DNA of 64,000 nucleotides from Legionella sp. PATHC035 (GTDB lineage Bacteria > Pseudomonadota > Gammaproteobacteria > Legionellales > Legionellaceae): positions 744,001 through 808,000 of the forward strand of contig NZ_JAPHOT010000001.1 of assembly GCF_026191115.1 (NCBI RefSeq). Direction: 5' to 3'. The position numbers and the translations under genes are program-made. Position 1 is the stretch's first letter, and each line of letters opens with the position of its first letter. The notes beneath the pieces were generated by a model that saw only the letters and a program-made list of their open reading frames with translations, did no database searches and was not told where the DNA came from. This document shows, one piece after another, positions 26,501 to 36,240 of the stretch.

Positions 26501-29167
26501 ATCATAATACTGTTTCAATTTATCCTCAAAAGAGGCTCCACTAAAAAACATCTCGAAGTTGACGTCAAAGTTCTTAATCACCTTATCCGATAAAAAGGTC
26601 AATATCGCTTCACTATAATAACCGTTATAGGAATCAAGCCCTGGGGGCAATGTAGTAATGGGTTTGGTTTCATCATAATCAAGGACGAAAGACAAAAGTC
26701 TTTTGTCAGGCAATAAAGACCATACGTTGTGATCACCAGTAACGCCAAGGCGCCATAGGGTCTCGGCAATAAGAGAACTCTCATCTTTTTGTGCCCATGC
26801 AAGATGACTCGACCAAGGTACCTCTGTACCCTCATTTTGCGGTGCAAAAGTATTCCACTTAATATGCTCACCAATCACTGAACCAAAAAATCGCTCCTTT
26901 CCGACAGGCATGCGCTGATGGGTTTCCTCAAATTGATAGGTATGAAGTCTTGCTCGTCCGTGCGGATGCTTCAGATGATTGATGAGGTTTTCTAGTAACG
27001 CATTGAGTGACTCAGCTGCCTCTTTCGCTTCCGCAAAGCTTTTTGCTTTAACAAACGCATCAAAGGCATCGTTTAAGACCCTGAAAGGTCCAAGTGGAGG
27101 TAGTTGGACATTACGCGTCAAAGAGTTTCGACCAGTGAAATGTTGATGGACAAGAGCGAGATAAATTTGTTCAAACGCAGGGATTCGCAAGTTGAAAGCC
27201 CGTTGAATTAATTCTTCCGCTGTTTTTTTCACTTCCGCATCATTTAAATTAATGTCCATCGCATACAAAATATGGCAGAAATCCCGAACCTTAATCCCAA
27301 CACTAGAGGTTATTTCATAGGGTAATAACTCAACGGTTAGCTCTGCTAATTTGGATTCTAAAAACTTGAGTTTCGCTACCGTACTCTTACATGCATCACA
27401 TTCTTTTTTAAAGAAAATTTCTCGTTGAATCGGAGCGACCGCTTTTAAAATAGCATTTGGCAAAGACGTGTGTTGTTTTTCATTGCGTTCATTTTCTTTG
27501 ATAGCCAACAAAGTTAACAAATTTTTAATGCGTTGATGATAATCGGGCAATGCCGCAAGTTGATAATCATGAACCAAATAAGATTGATGGACATGACTAA
27601 CATCCCATTTATGTTGCTCTTGAAAGTGAATGCTTTTCCTTAAGTAACTAATACCTGCTGGTATATTATGGCACTGTTCAATCGTTAGTTTATCGAGTTT
27701 GAATTGTTCACTGGCTGAAATTTTATAATAAATTCCAACCCCTTCGTGTTTCATGTATAGTAACTCATTGGCTAAAGCGAACTCTAATTCTTCAACTGTA
27801 TACACGCCATTTTGCATTTGCTTAAGAAAATCACTGTGAATGACAATCGCAGGTTTAGTAAGTCCGGCCAGCGTATTAACCAATTTATCGCCAGTCGTTG
27901 TAATAAAAATGTCAATGGACTCTTCGAAATTAGGAGGGCGTAATTTATTAATCAGCTCAGTCAGAAATGTTTTAGTTTCTTCAAATCCTACTTCATCCAA
28001 CGAGTGCAACTGATGTTCTTCCATAACTAGTGGTCTTCGCTTTTCTATCTCGCTGTTCCCTGTCATCTGATAGTATTGATTGGCATCTCGGATTGCCGAT
28101 CGTAGGGTATAATCATCATCTGTAAATTGGATAGCTTCCCATTTTGCCCCTTTGGGGTAGGAAATATAAAAATAAGGTAAGGAGTCATAGTCCTCTGTAA
28201 GACAAGCTATCCCATTCCATGGGTCTAAAAGGATCCCCTCCCATTGGCTGATGTCATTGAGAGGGCTATTGGGATTACGGTCAAGGACCAAAAAAGTATG
28301 ACCATCTGCCGGATTACCCTCATCATCAAAATAATCAATAGTGACTTTTTCAACGGTGGTATCACTTTGAATGATATGTTCATCATATAATCTTTTGAGG
28401 GCAATGGTGGTATGCTCCTGACAAAAGCCTGTACTGATTTCGGGTCTATCAAAATATTCCGCGATGGCAAATAGAGTTGATTTTTGAATTGCCTCTCTAA
28501 CTTTTTTCTCACTCTTCCCCTGAAAAAGCAGCGCGTTTTCACGGTTATGTTGCTTTTGAAAAGCATCTCGATGTTCAATCAATTCAACAGTTTTTTTAAA
28601 CCGATAAGCTAATTCTTTATCATTAATAGTTAACTCTTCTCCTTGACATAAAATTTGAATGAAAGAATCAGCATTTTTTTCAAGGTAGTCATCGATTTCA
28701 GTTACGTTAATATCACTGCTTTCTCTTCCCAGCAGTTTCAGTGTTCTTGCAATTTGTTCACATAGAATAGAAGACTGTTTGAGAATAATTTGCTTGAAGC
28801 TTTGCTTCTGATTAGGGGTCAGATGGTGCGGCGATTTTACCTGGTTATCCAGACAAAATTCCTTAAAACGCTCATTAATAGACTCAAAAATATGGTACTC
28901 GATTTGCTTTTGTTTTACATAGCGTTCATGCGCCTCGTACTCCTTATCATGAAGCTCCAGATACTCCATTTCGTATATGCACGACTCTAATTGCTCATCT
29001 TCTGGCGCTTCTGCCCTTCTGGCCTCTTCATAAGCTTTCATCTTGCTACGCTCAATCTGTTCAAACTCTTCATATCGATTCGCTGGCAAAGGAATTTTTC
29101 GATTAATTGAATCTTTAATCTCTATACATTTGTTTAATAACTTTTTTCTCAGCTCTTTGTCTTTCAT
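23594..29167 (-). CDS. 1857-residue multidomain effector candidate: papain/transglutaminase-like, degenerate M48-like and UbiB-like kinase regions
   Basis: No signal peptide or membrane span. Charged helical N-terminus (1-230). Residues 245-320 show FCQEHTTIAL (Cys249), DGHTFLVLD (His290) and GILLDPWNG (Asp315), a Cys-His-Asp order typical of papain-like or transglutaminase-like effector enzymes. Near 460-475, VEELEFALANELLYMKHEG resembles the M48 peptidase helix but with N-E-L-L-Y where H-E-x-x-H is expected, so zinc binding is lost. The middle is a long helical solenoid. About 1440-1740 resembles UbiB/ADCK kinases: GPAYVKLAQAVHSHPN (KxGQ-like), FDSDRHGNQLR (catalytic loop) and YDFGEM (DFG). 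AGGAT precedes the ATG. All domain calls are from motifs and need structure comparison; a host-directed role is inferred. Confidence 0.7.
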   Translation of the reverse strand: MKDKELRKKLLNKCIEIKDSINRKIPLPANRYEEFEQIERSKMKAYEEARRAEAPEDEQLESCIYEMEYLELHDKEYEAHERYVKQKQIEYHIFESINERFKEFCLDNQVKSPHHLTPNQKQSFKQIILKQSSILCEQIARTLKLLGRESSDINVTEIDDYLEKNADSFIQILCQGEELTINDKELAYRFKKTVELIEHRDAFQKQHNRENALLFQGKSEKKVREAIQKSTLFAIAEYFDRPEISTGFCQEHTTIALKRLYDEHIIQSDTTVEKVTIDYFDDEGNPADGHTFLVLDRNPNSPLNDISQWEGILLDPWNGIACLTEDYDSLPYFYISYPKGAKWEAIQFTDDDYTLRSAIRDANQYYQMTGNSEIEKRRPLVMEEHQLHSLDEVGFEETKTFLTELINKLRPPNFEESIDIFITTTGDKLVNTLAGLTKPAIVIHSDFLKQMQNGVYTVEELEFALANELLYMKHEGVGIYYKISASEQFKLDKLTIEQCHNIPAGISYLRKSIHFQEQHKWDVSHVHQSYLVHDYQLAALPDYHQRIKNLLTLLAIKENERNEKQHTSLPNAILKAVAPIQREIFFKKECDACKSTVAKLKFLESKLAELTVELLPYEITSSVGIKVRDFCHILYAMDINLNDAEVKKTAEELIQRAFNLRIPAFEQIYLALVHQHFTGRNSLTRNVQLPPLGPFRVLNDAFDAFVKAKSFAEAKEAAESLNALLENLINHLKHPHGRARLHTYQFEETHQRMPVGKERFFGSVIGEHIKWNTFAPQNEGTEVPWSSHLAWAQKDESSLIAETLWRLGVTGDHNVWSLLPDKRLLSFVLDYDETKPITTLPPGLDSYNGYYSEAILTFLSDKVIKNFDVNFEMFFSGASFEDKLKQYYDLNRLVLIKPSEAKARNVDNLAVQFLLTEFTNIAINGTPEEQAVVKGFFLGREDKRDLEHLLQAANEVKSTLDYNAPYVQFVINQEFQGKKFDLFTTEEQLKFLRASSMSLYEIPPQAFIAIFRLPFDSFSLDCLEQLLPLTNKTIEDLTPVYSIAAVFLQEHIKKYGNYEVLSKETIALLKLAMQFVRNPVERASPFKSFLWNLPQETSGTNHLTAHDLILIYRMFDSQLLFPSPEVQEHFARLLIQRIKEISDPDERIQALEKLLFVENAISLPISSISLRNEAIEQLVKDLRNKYGQDDRSQEYREKMIAVIDHLYENMAKRDVTLMLSRLANSIESQWDVTEHLGILLEPDKYLSTNQQEKIDFSISSLAAVSRKLSEDKNDINEFLEFISSPISRQTTDRFSSYLLSRQKINDLAKLLGYSGELEKSENEKPGTTALLLRSFYAQFWDVSLEERAVIVDHLLIPASKVKTAAEMEDAYQEGFSYVAHKLFPHAETDKEENFAYALLKAYLDSADKYIRGHLLAGMLVATNQSSGARESPSAGKKLAMLCEHMGPAYVKLAQAVHSHPNTPEAIRRDLEHLKGRANPPHRWQLWRLLREVVSRDDRKMIKRVGALLGSASYNLALEAELENGQDVVLLMLREHAAKNAQDGFIHLQKTIESCAHVDMEPIRESILSIIQEAKELSKIEMDRNLSEQQNLIATKLYTGSITVNVDDKPHSFTLNPAHLLKSGEGYRFIERIYGTEFNELPNQTTEDKEIRRAIAKAIITVELINILQGGCFDSDRHGNQLRHQNHQLGLYDFGEMSLQPPSEVELKQLAKVLSDLPRAALKNRLFHTNFDLLLTEHIRKALKAGEPTRYLMRIRKGLLALRDFQKELTTEELIEVFQQVNASEAINPKVKAEVASAIRMAEYMEDRSKDYQRFVNKVVFFRSKVDSLFKRNIPHEETHQDRVSSDNDKQIILAPGN

Positions 29168-30074
29168 ATGAATCCTGCCAATAGTTAGTTTGCAAATTAA
29201 TTTGTTAAAAATTTCGTTACTTTAAACATAAATAAGAACCATGAATTGAATCCTGTGAAAGCATTTAGACCATTTAGCCCGCCTTTTAAACAGAGCTCTC
29301 TTTTTATCTTATGAACCTAAATTACGTCATTTGTTAATTTTTTTTGCCAAGTTATTGATATTTTTGTTATTTTGATAATCAATAGTGTGGCACGCTGTAT
29401 GAAAGTTGACTTAAAGAAACAGGGACCTTTTCAAAAAGACCACCCGCTATGCCAACTTAAGTAATGTAAGTGCTCTCAACAGTCCAGGTGAGACTTAACT
29501 CATTACAGACCAGGGAACAATTCGAAGGTTTGCGGGTCGGGAGGAGTTGTTGCTATTCTAAGGATGTCAATAACTTCCAAGGATAGGAATTGAAATAAAA
29601 ACCTTTCTCGAGAAAAGAGAGTAATGCGCTTATCGATGTTCCGCCCATACATTTTTCTATTTGGCGCTTCAATCTCTGGCTTCTTACTAATCACTAATTC
29701 AGAATTAGTGGTACTAACTCCTAAGTTGGTGGAAGCTGGATTTAAGGCCTGGGAAAATATAGTATTCATGCGGAAAAACATATTTGCGCTCATTTTGTTG
29801 AATTATTGCACAGAGAAGATGATTTCACAATATGAGAAAGGCAAAAAGTAAGAATAAACGTTGATGCAATAGATTAACACACACTACTCATCAATAGGAT
29901 TGACTTATAATCTTAAATAGTAGTACCCTATTCTCAGCTAGAAAGTGTCTCTTTTTATACTCTCCAAATCGTCGTTTTATTCATTTAATCCCTCGTTCGG
30001 TAGTTTTTAATTCTTGACCGGTTTCCGGCTAAATTCGCCTCTAAAGGCATTTAAATAAATACTTAAGGATACTT
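29168..30074. other. Long gene-poor stretch upstream of the cold-shock gene
   Basis: About 900 nt between divergent genes. It contains an inverted repeat CACTAATTC/GAATTAGTG at about 29691-29709. Two overlapping opposite frames (29503-29793 minus, 29624-29851 plus) lack ribosome sites and known domains. The 3' end presumably carries a long 5' leader for the cold-shock gene, common for this family, but no structure could be assigned. Confidence 0.4.
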
Positions 30075-30284
30075 ATGTCTAAAACAGTAAATGGAGTCGT
30101 TAAATGGTTTAACGAATCTAAAGGATTTGGTTTTATTGAGCAAGAAGCAGGACCCGATGTGTTTGCTCACTTTAAAGAAATTTTAAGTTCTGGCTTTAAA
30201 ACCCTTACAGAAGGTCAGAGAGTGCAATTCATTGTGACTCAAGGACCAAAAGGTCTTCAAGCACAAAATATAATTGTAATTTAA
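30075..30284 (+). CDS. Cold-shock domain protein (CspA family)
   Basis: 69 residues, a single OB-fold cold-shock domain. The RNP1-like KGFGFIEQ and RNP2-like DVFAHFKEI motifs are present; the second is VFVHF in most family members. The N-terminus [17 protein letters not shown] is typical. It acts as an RNA chaperone in the cytoplasm. AAGGA lies just before the ATG. A hairpin follows the gene. The DEAD-box helicase dbpA lies 0.5 kb downstream, a functionally related RNA-remodelling neighbour. Confidence 0.95.
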   Translation: MSKTVNGVVKWFNESKGFGFIEQEAGPDVFAHFKEILSSGFKTLTEGQRVQFIVTQGPKGLQAQNIIVI

Positions 30285-30300
30285 GTAGTTAAAATTATTT

Positions 30301-30332
30301 AACCACTATATCTCACTGTGGATGTAGTGGTT
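30301..30332 (+). terminator. Hairpin after the cold-shock gene
   Basis: AACCACTA (30301-30308) pairs with TAGTGGTT (30325-30332), 17 nt past the stop. The T-run after it is weak (ACTTTG). Confidence 0.5.
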
Positions 30333-30828
30333 ACTTTGAGGAAACGACAGTGAGAAAAAATGGAACTCATGCAGAAAACTCACCCTTTGGAATAACTGAA
30401 GATTCATTATAAGAAGACTTTTCCAAAATGCTAAAGTTAGACGCGCTTTTTTAGTCAAAGATCGCTTGATCGGCTACATGAAAGGTTTTGCTTTATAACC
30501 TCTAGCTCCCGATAAAAAGCTCAATCCTCTTTAGATATTCATGGTAAAATGCTTTGGAAAAAGCCCTTAAAAGTAATTATGGCCCAAGAGAATTACATAG
30601 TCCGAAGACGTCGTCGATAATTTATACTATTTTAATTTTAAAACCTTGGCCAGCATACAGAACATCTTTTTATTGTTTACCTCGATACATCAAAGTATTT
30701 TATTCACAAAGATTACTGGCGGCATTTATCATACGAGAAAAAAATTATGGGAAAAATTACTTGGTAAAAACATGACGCCCAGTGAAATCCTACCTAATGT
30801 CAATTAAGCATCACAGAGAGAAAGCTCC
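30333..30828. other. Intergenic region before dbpA
   Basis: About 500 nt with no gene I can support. Short frames with Arg-rich ends (near 30551-30619) and a 73-codon frame at 30554-30775 have no ribosome site or domain. It should contain the dbpA promoter. Confidence 0.35.
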
Positions 30829-32235
30829 ATGACTCAAACAGAACACACAGCCCAACACCTATCTTTCACTCAACTTCCTCTTCGAGAAGAATTAATTAAG
30901 AGCCTTGCTTTTTTAAATTATAAAAATATGAGCTCAATCCAAATGCAAAGTCTGCCCATAATTCTCAGAAATGAAGATATTATTGCTCAAGCAAAAACAG
31001 GAAGTGGAAAGACCGCTGCTTTTGCTTTGTCCTTATTAAATAACTTAAAAATTTCATTTTTTGCAGTACAAGCCTTAGTTCTTTGCCCCACTCGTGAACT
31101 AGCCGAACAAGTCAGTCAAGCGATTCGTCGATTAGCCTGTTTCATGCCCAACGTCAAAATTATTAATTTATCCGGTGGTATACCAATGAAGCCTCAGCTT
31201 GATTCGTTACGACATGGCGCTCATATCATTGTCGGAACACCGGGAAGAGTGCTCAAGCATTTAAAAAACGTCTCTTTAGACTTATCCCAGGTGAAAACTT
31301 TAGTTTTAGATGAGGCAGACAGAATGCTGGATATGGGGTTTTTTGATGACATGAAAAACATTATTTCCGTTTGTTCCACACAACGACAGACGCTCCTTTT
31401 TTCTGCGACTTATCCTGAAGAAATAAAACAACTTTCAAAACAATTTATGAGAGAACCGAAAGAGGTTCATGTAGAAACCCACCCTGAAGATACGGATATC
31501 GAACAACATTTTTACGAAGTCTCAAAACAAGCTCAGAAATATCCCTTATTAAAATCATTACTGCTGCACTATCGCCCCGTATCAACATTAATATTCTGTA
31601 ATACCAAGCAACAAACAATGGAAGTAACTGACCAACTGATACACGAGGGCTTTTGTGCCATCGCTTTAAATGGAGATATGGAGCAAGTCGATCGTGATCT
31701 TGCGGTCTTGCGTTTTGCCAACCAAAGTTGCTCTATTCTTGTCGCCACTGATGTTGCAGCACGAGGACTTGATATAAAGGAACTTTCTGCAGTCATTAAT
31801 TTTGATCTTGCTTTTGATCACGACGTCCATATTCATCGTATTGGTCGAACTGGACGAGCAGGAAGTAAAGGTATTGCCCTAAATATAACAACGCCAGCAG
31901 ATGCTCAACGAATTTGCGTCATTGAAGACCATCTCCCGCAACCTATTCATTGGGGAAACATTGATGAACTAAAAAATAACAGTTCTACTCTGTTCGTTCC
32001 AGAAATGGTCACACTTTGTCTTGCTTCCGGTAAAAAAGATAAAATTCGCCCCGGTGATATCCTTGGGGCATTAACCAAAGATGCAGGATTAGCAGGCAAC
32101 ACCATTGGCAAAATTAACATCACCCCTATGCACTCCTATGTTGCCATTCACAAAAGCCAAGCAGATCAAGCGTACCAATATTTGCAAAGTGGAAAATTAA
32201 AAGGACGCAAAGTTAATGTACGTAAAATAAATTAA
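30829..32235 (+). CDS. dbpA: ATP-dependent RNA helicase DbpA
   Basis: 468-residue DEAD-box helicase. Q-motif region (FTQLPLREELIKSL ... SIQMQSLP), Walker A AKTGSGKT, motif Ia PTRELAEQ, Ib/GG and TPGR, motif II DEAD, III SAT, V ATDVAARGLD and VI HRIGRTGRAG are all intact. The C-terminal 75 residues form the DbpA-type RNA-binding domain (RPGDILGALTKDAGLAGNTI, GKINI, SYVAIHK) that targets hairpin 92 of 23S rRNA. It acts in 50S ribosome assembly. A decayed copy of its last 227 nt is at 22132-22358. Confidence 0.95.
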   Translation: MTQTEHTAQHLSFTQLPLREELIKSLAFLNYKNMSSIQMQSLPIILRNEDIIAQAKTGSGKTAAFALSLLNNLKISFFAVQALVLCPTRELAEQVSQAIRRLACFMPNVKIINLSGGIPMKPQLDSLRHGAHIIVGTPGRVLKHLKNVSLDLSQVKTLVLDEADRMLDMGFFDDMKNIISVCSTQRQTLLFSATYPEEIKQLSKQFMREPKEVHVETHPEDTDIEQHFYEVSKQAQKYPLLKSLLLHYRPVSTLIFCNTKQQTMEVTDQLIHEGFCAIALNGDMEQVDRDLAVLRFANQSCSILVATDVAARGLDIKELSAVINFDLAFDHDVHIHRIGRTGRAGSKGIALNITTPADAQRICVIEDHLPQPIHWGNIDELKNNSSTLFVPEMVTLCLASGKKDKIRPGDILGALTKDAGLAGNTIGKINITPMHSYVAIHKSQADQAYQYLQSGKLKGRKVNVRKIN

Positions 32236-32438
32236 CTCTATGCCCTTTAAGGATGATTTCTTAAATAATGTATTAGGGTACTGTTAGACTCAATGGCACA
32301 ACGATTGCCAATAGTCAGCGTAAATGGGGCTTTTTGAACTCTTTAGCTTCACCCAAGATCTCAAAAAGCCTTCCGTTAGCTCCAAATTGAATGGGATCCA
32401 TAATCCCAACATTCATATGTGCTTCGGTTATTTGATCT

Positions 32439-33887
32439 TCATTTCGCTCGATGCTTCAGCGCGTTTCGTACACCAGCTCCATATTCTTTATCGACTTGAT
32501 CAAATAATTTAATTTGCCGCTCAATAATAAAATCAGGAACGCTCTCCATGCTTTCGGCGATGTTTGCATAGAGTCTTTGCTTTTGTTCTTGATTAAACAA
32601 ATGAAATAATTTTCTTGGCTGGCTATAATCATCAGGATCCTGGTGTCGATCATATCGATCGACATCTCCGTTGATAGGTAAAGGTGGCTCGTTGTATTGA
32701 GGATCTTCCTTTGGCCCCGAAAAACTGTTCGGCTCGTAATAAGCTTCCGAGTACTCTGTATTATTATCGTAAAAGCGTAATGAACCATCCTTGTGATAAT
32801 GATGTACAGGACATTTGGGGGCATTTACCGGTAATGATTCGTAATGGGTCCCTATTCGATAACGGTGTGCATCTGCATAGGAAAAAATACGTGCCTGCAA
32901 CATTTTATCTGGAGAAAAACCAATTCCAGGAACAATATTAGAGGGGGAAAATGCAAGTTGTTCGATTTCAGCAAAATAATTCTCAGGATTTCGATTCAGC
33001 TCTAAAACCCCCACGTCAATTAACGGAAAATCACGCTGTGACCAAACTTTGGTAAGATCAAAGGGATTGTATTCTAAACTATTCGCCTGATCTTCAGTCA
33101 TAATTTGCACACAAAACCGCCATCTTGGATAATCACCCTGGCTGATGGCTTGGAATAAATCTTCCTGAGTCGACTCCCTTGTACGACCTATCACCTCAGC
33201 GGCTTGTGCATTGGTCCAATGTTTATGCCCTTGCATGGTTTTACAATGAAATTTGACCCAAAATCGCTCATTCTTTTTATTTATAAAACTAAAAGTATGA
33301 GAACCAAAACCATCCATAAAGCGAACAGATTGAGGTAACCCTCTATCTGAAAATAAAATGGTAACTTGGTGAAGACTTTCAGGCGATAAGGACCAGAAAT
33401 CCCACATTGCTGTCGGTGAACGAAGATTGGTTTTGGGGTGTCTTTTTTGTGTATGAATAAAATCTGGAAATTTATAAGGGTCACGAATGAAGAATACTGG
33501 AGTATTATTACCGACAAGATCCCAATTACCTTGCTGTGTATAGAACTTTACTGAAAATCCACGCACATCTCGCTCAGCATCTGCAGCCCCCATTTCACCA
33601 GCCACTGTTGAAAAGCGTGTTATTAATTCTGTTTTCTTTCCTACTTCTGAAAATAAATCAGCTTTAGTGTAGGCAGTGATATCATGGGTCACTGTTAAAA
33701 CGCCATGCGCCCCCCACCCTTTAGCATGAACTACACGCTCGGGTATTCGCTCTCGATTTTGGTGCGCCAATTTTTCAATTAATTGGTAATCTTGAAGTAA
33801 AAGAGGCCCTCTGGCTCCAGCAGTTAAAGCATTTTGATTATCACCTATCGGGTTACCACCAGTAGTGGTCAAAGTGAGCTTTTTCAT
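32439..33887 (-). CDS. katA: Monofunctional haem catalase (small subunit, clade 3 type)
   Basis: 482 residues, the usual length of small-subunit catalases. Active site: [18 protein letters not shown] with the essential His, the distal Asn in [14 protein letters not shown], and the proximal haem-ligand Tyr in [14 protein letters not shown]. Degrades hydrogen peroxide in the cytoplasm. AGGA precedes the ATG. It faces away from the lipid gene cluster that starts at 34231 and shares its upstream region with it. A dispensable symbol choice: katA/katB paralogues exist in related bacteria. Confidence 0.95.
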   Translation of the reverse strand: MKKLTLTTTGGNPIGDNQNALTAGARGPLLLQDYQLIEKLAHQNRERIPERVVHAKGWGAHGVLTVTHDITAYTKADLFSEVGKKTELITRFSTVAGEMGAADAERDVRGFSVKFYTQQGNWDLVGNNTPVFFIRDPYKFPDFIHTQKRHPKTNLRSPTAMWDFWSLSPESLHQVTILFSDRGLPQSVRFMDGFGSHTFSFINKKNERFWVKFHCKTMQGHKHWTNAQAAEVIGRTRESTQEDLFQAISQGDYPRWRFCVQIMTEDQANSLEYNPFDLTKVWSQRDFPLIDVGVLELNRNPENYFAEIEQLAFSPSNIVPGIGFSPDKMLQARIFSYADAHRYRIGTHYESLPVNAPKCPVHHYHKDGSLRFYDNNTEYSEAYYEPNSFSGPKEDPQYNEPPLPINGDVDRYDRHQDPDDYSQPRKLFHLFNQEQKQRLYANIAESMESVPDFIIERQIKLFDQVDKEYGAGVRNALKHRAK

Positions 33888-34230
33888 TTATAAGTCCTTA
33901 TCTGATTATTCCGTTCGTCCGCGGTATTAATTATATTAATTGTAAATCCACACTAACTATTCTTTCACTATTGTGATTGTGAGTGCACTTTTTTATTTTT
34001 TTAAGCTATTGCACTAATCTGATTCAGCATAACTGCATGCAGAGATATCATTCTTCCCTAAAGAGTTACAATATTCCATAAGTACGGCCTTCTGCAACTG
34101 ATTTCGCTTTGCGGCACCATTAAGCGTAGGGGCATATTGAGCGACCTGTAACTCCTTGAGCAAAATACCCTTGCCAAAGTGTCATCATTCACATAAATTA
34201 CCAAACAATCTGATGATAAGGGAATTTTTT
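33888..34230. other. Divergent promoter region between catalase and the lipid cluster
   Basis: 343 nt, very AT-rich, shared by katA (left) and the FAD oxidoreductase operon (right). No OxyR-like or sigma-E-like site could be assigned by eye. Confidence 0.4.
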
Positions 34231-35469
34231 TTGAAAAAAAGGATTGCAGTAATTGGCTCAGGAATTTCTGGTTTAACGAGTTGCTATATTTTAAGCAAAA
34301 ATCATGATGTTTCTTTATTTGAAGCCAACGATTATCTTGGTGGTCATACACATACTCTCGCGGTCGAAAGCGAGGAAACTGTTTACTCGATTGATACCGG
34401 GTTTATCGTTTTTAACAAGAGAACATACCCCAACTTTTGTAAATTGCTTGAAGAGTTAAACGTAGCAACTCAAACCAGTGAAATGAGTTTTAGTTATCGC
34501 GCCGATCATAGGGGACTTGAGTACAGTGGTCATAATTTAAACACTCTTTTTTCAGATCGTCGAAACCTATTTAAATTAGACTTTTATCACCTAATCAAAG
34601 ACATCATTTCATTTAATGCGGATGCAAAAAAATTCTTGGCCCGAACCAATGATCTCGAAATAACCATCAATGACTTTATCAAGGAAAACAACTACTCAGA
34701 ACAATTTAAAGAATGTTATCTCGTTCCAATGATGGCTGCTATTTGGTCTAAAAATAAAGAAGATACTCTAAATTGTTCTGCTTTCTTTATCTTACAATTT
34801 TATAATAATCATGGACTTCTTGATTTGTTTAATCGACCTCAGTGGTATGTCATCAAACAAGGCTCAAAGAACTACATTACACCGATGCTTGAGCGGTTAA
34901 AAGATCACGTGTACTTAAACTCCAAAGTAGAGCGAATTATACGAGAAGCGAATCAGATTAAGATAATCGTCAACTCTGAAGAGCATGTCTTTGATGCGGT
35001 CGTATGCGCTACTCATAGTGATCAGGCGTTAGCCATGCTCGAGAAACCTACTCCTGAAGAAATCAATATTTTATCAGCAATAAAATATACTGAAAATGAA
35101 GTGGTTCTTCATAAAGACAAAAATGTAATGCCAAAAAATAAAAGGGCTTGGGCAAGTTGGAATTACCTCGATAACCAAAGCGCAGCGCCTACACTTACTT
35201 ATTACATGAATCGATTGCAATCCATTCATTCCAAGCATGATTTTTTTGTATCAGTCAATCTTTCGAGTGAAATTGCGGAAAATCAAATAATCCAATCATT
35301 CAACTATGCGCATCCCTGCTTGACGGTGTCCGCCTTAAAAGCTCAAAAGCAAATTAATTTGATTAATGGGATGAATAATACATACTATGTTGGAAGTTAT
35401 TGGGGTTATGGCTTTCATGAGGATGGTGTCAATAGTGCGATCAATACCTGTAAGCTGTTAGGAACCTAG
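34231..35469 (+). CDS. FAD-dependent amine-oxidase-like oxidoreductase of the CFA-type lipid cluster
   Basis: Rossmann FAD motif at the very start (KKRIAVIGSGISGLTSCYIL ... VSLFEAN) followed by the GGHTHT and IDTGFIVFN segments that mark this subfamily, and a C-terminal GSYWGYGFHEDGVNSA flavin contact. About 412 residues. TTG at 34231 is chosen because AAGGG lies 8 nt upstream and the motif starts at once; an ATG at 34213 and a TTG at 34156 lack ribosome sites. First of five overlapping genes. Homologues always travel with DUF1365 and cyclopropane-synthase-like genes and may oxidise or desaturate acyl chains before or after methylation. Confidence 0.88.
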   Translation: MKKRIAVIGSGISGLTSCYILSKNHDVSLFEANDYLGGHTHTLAVESEETVYSIDTGFIVFNKRTYPNFCKLLEELNVATQTSEMSFSYRADHRGLEYSGHNLNTLFSDRRNLFKLDFYHLIKDIISFNADAKKFLARTNDLEITINDFIKENNYSEQFKECYLVPMMAAIWSKNKEDTLNCSAFFILQFYNNHGLLDLFNRPQWYVIKQGSKNYITPMLERLKDHVYLNSKVERIIREANQIKIIVNSEEHVFDAVVCATHSDQALAMLEKPTPEEINILSAIKYTENEVVLHKDKNVMPKNKRAWASWNYLDNQSAAPTLTYYMNRLQSIHSKHDFFVSVNLSSEIAENQIIQSFNYAHPCLTVSALKAQKQINLINGMNNTYYVGSYWGYGFHEDGVNSAINTCKLLGT

Positions 35470-36240
35470 ATGATGAACCATCTCATTTATACAGGACATG
35501 TACGACATCGCCGCTTTTTTCCAAAAAAGCATCAGTTTTCATATAAGTTATTTATGTTTTGTTTTGATTTAGCCCAGATCAATAATACCTTCAAAGGCAT
35601 CAAACAGGTTTCAATAGAGAAGTTTAATTGGTTTTCATTTAAACGCAAAAATTATCTTAATGAATCGACTATCCCTCTTGATGAATACGCTCGTCAATTG
35701 GTGATGAATCGATGTGGAACTTACCCAAAGGGAAAAATCTATCTATTAACCCAACTGAGTTGCTTAGGTTATTGCTTTAATCCCATCAGTATTTATTTTA
35801 TTTTTGATGAGGTCAATCAAAATTTGGATTATTTAATTTTGGAAGTCACCAATACTCCCTGGGGAGAACGACATAATTATGTGTTGCAGTATTCAGCCCA
35901 ACCTAAAAATGAAATTTACTCATATCAATTTCAAAAAGAGCTACATGTCTCCCCCTTTATGTCTATGAATTATTCCTACCATCTTAATTTGAAACTAAAT
36001 AAAGAAAAAATTGTCGTTCATATGGAAAATCATATTGAAGGAAAGAAGGATTTTGATGCAACATTAATTCTAAAAGCCCAAGATAATTGCTCGATTAAAA
36101 AAGTATTTTGGCATTATCCTTTAATCACTTATAAAGTGTCAGCAGCAATTTATTGGCAAGCATTAAAATTATGGATTAAGGGTGTTCCATTTCATGCACA
36201 TCCGGGCTCTAACAAAAGGACATCGAATGGACAAAAATAA
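35470..36240 (+). CDS. DUF1365 protein
   Basis: 256 residues. LIYTGHVRHRRFFPKKHQFSY at the N-terminus and LTQLSCLGYCFNPISIYFIFD plus EVTNTPWGERHNYVL in the middle are DUF1365 signatures. No signal peptide. The start directly follows the oxidoreductase stop; GGA in the preceding codons serves as ribosome site. The family has no proven activity but always accompanies the oxidoreductase and cyclopropane-synthase-like genes, so a role in fatty acid modification is likely. Confidence 0.9.
   Translation: MMNHLIYTGHVRHRRFFPKKHQFSYKLFMFCFDLAQINNTFKGIKQVSIEKFNWFSFKRKNYLNESTIPLDEYARQLVMNRCGTYPKGKIYLLTQLSCLGYCFNPISIYFIFDEVNQNLDYLILEVTNTPWGERHNYVLQYSAQPKNEIYSYQFQKELHVSPFMSMNYSYHLNLKLNKEKIVVHMENHIEGKKDFDATLILKAQDNCSIKKVFWHYPLITYKVSAAIYWQALKLWIKGVPFHAHPGSNKRTSNGQK

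Noticed and set aside
29503-29793. 96-codon minus-strand frame, and an opposite frame at 29624-29851
   Set aside because: They overlap each other, lack ribosome sites and match no family I know; at most one could be real.
30554-30775. 73-codon frame before dbpA
   Set aside because: No ribosome site, no domain, and atypical composition.
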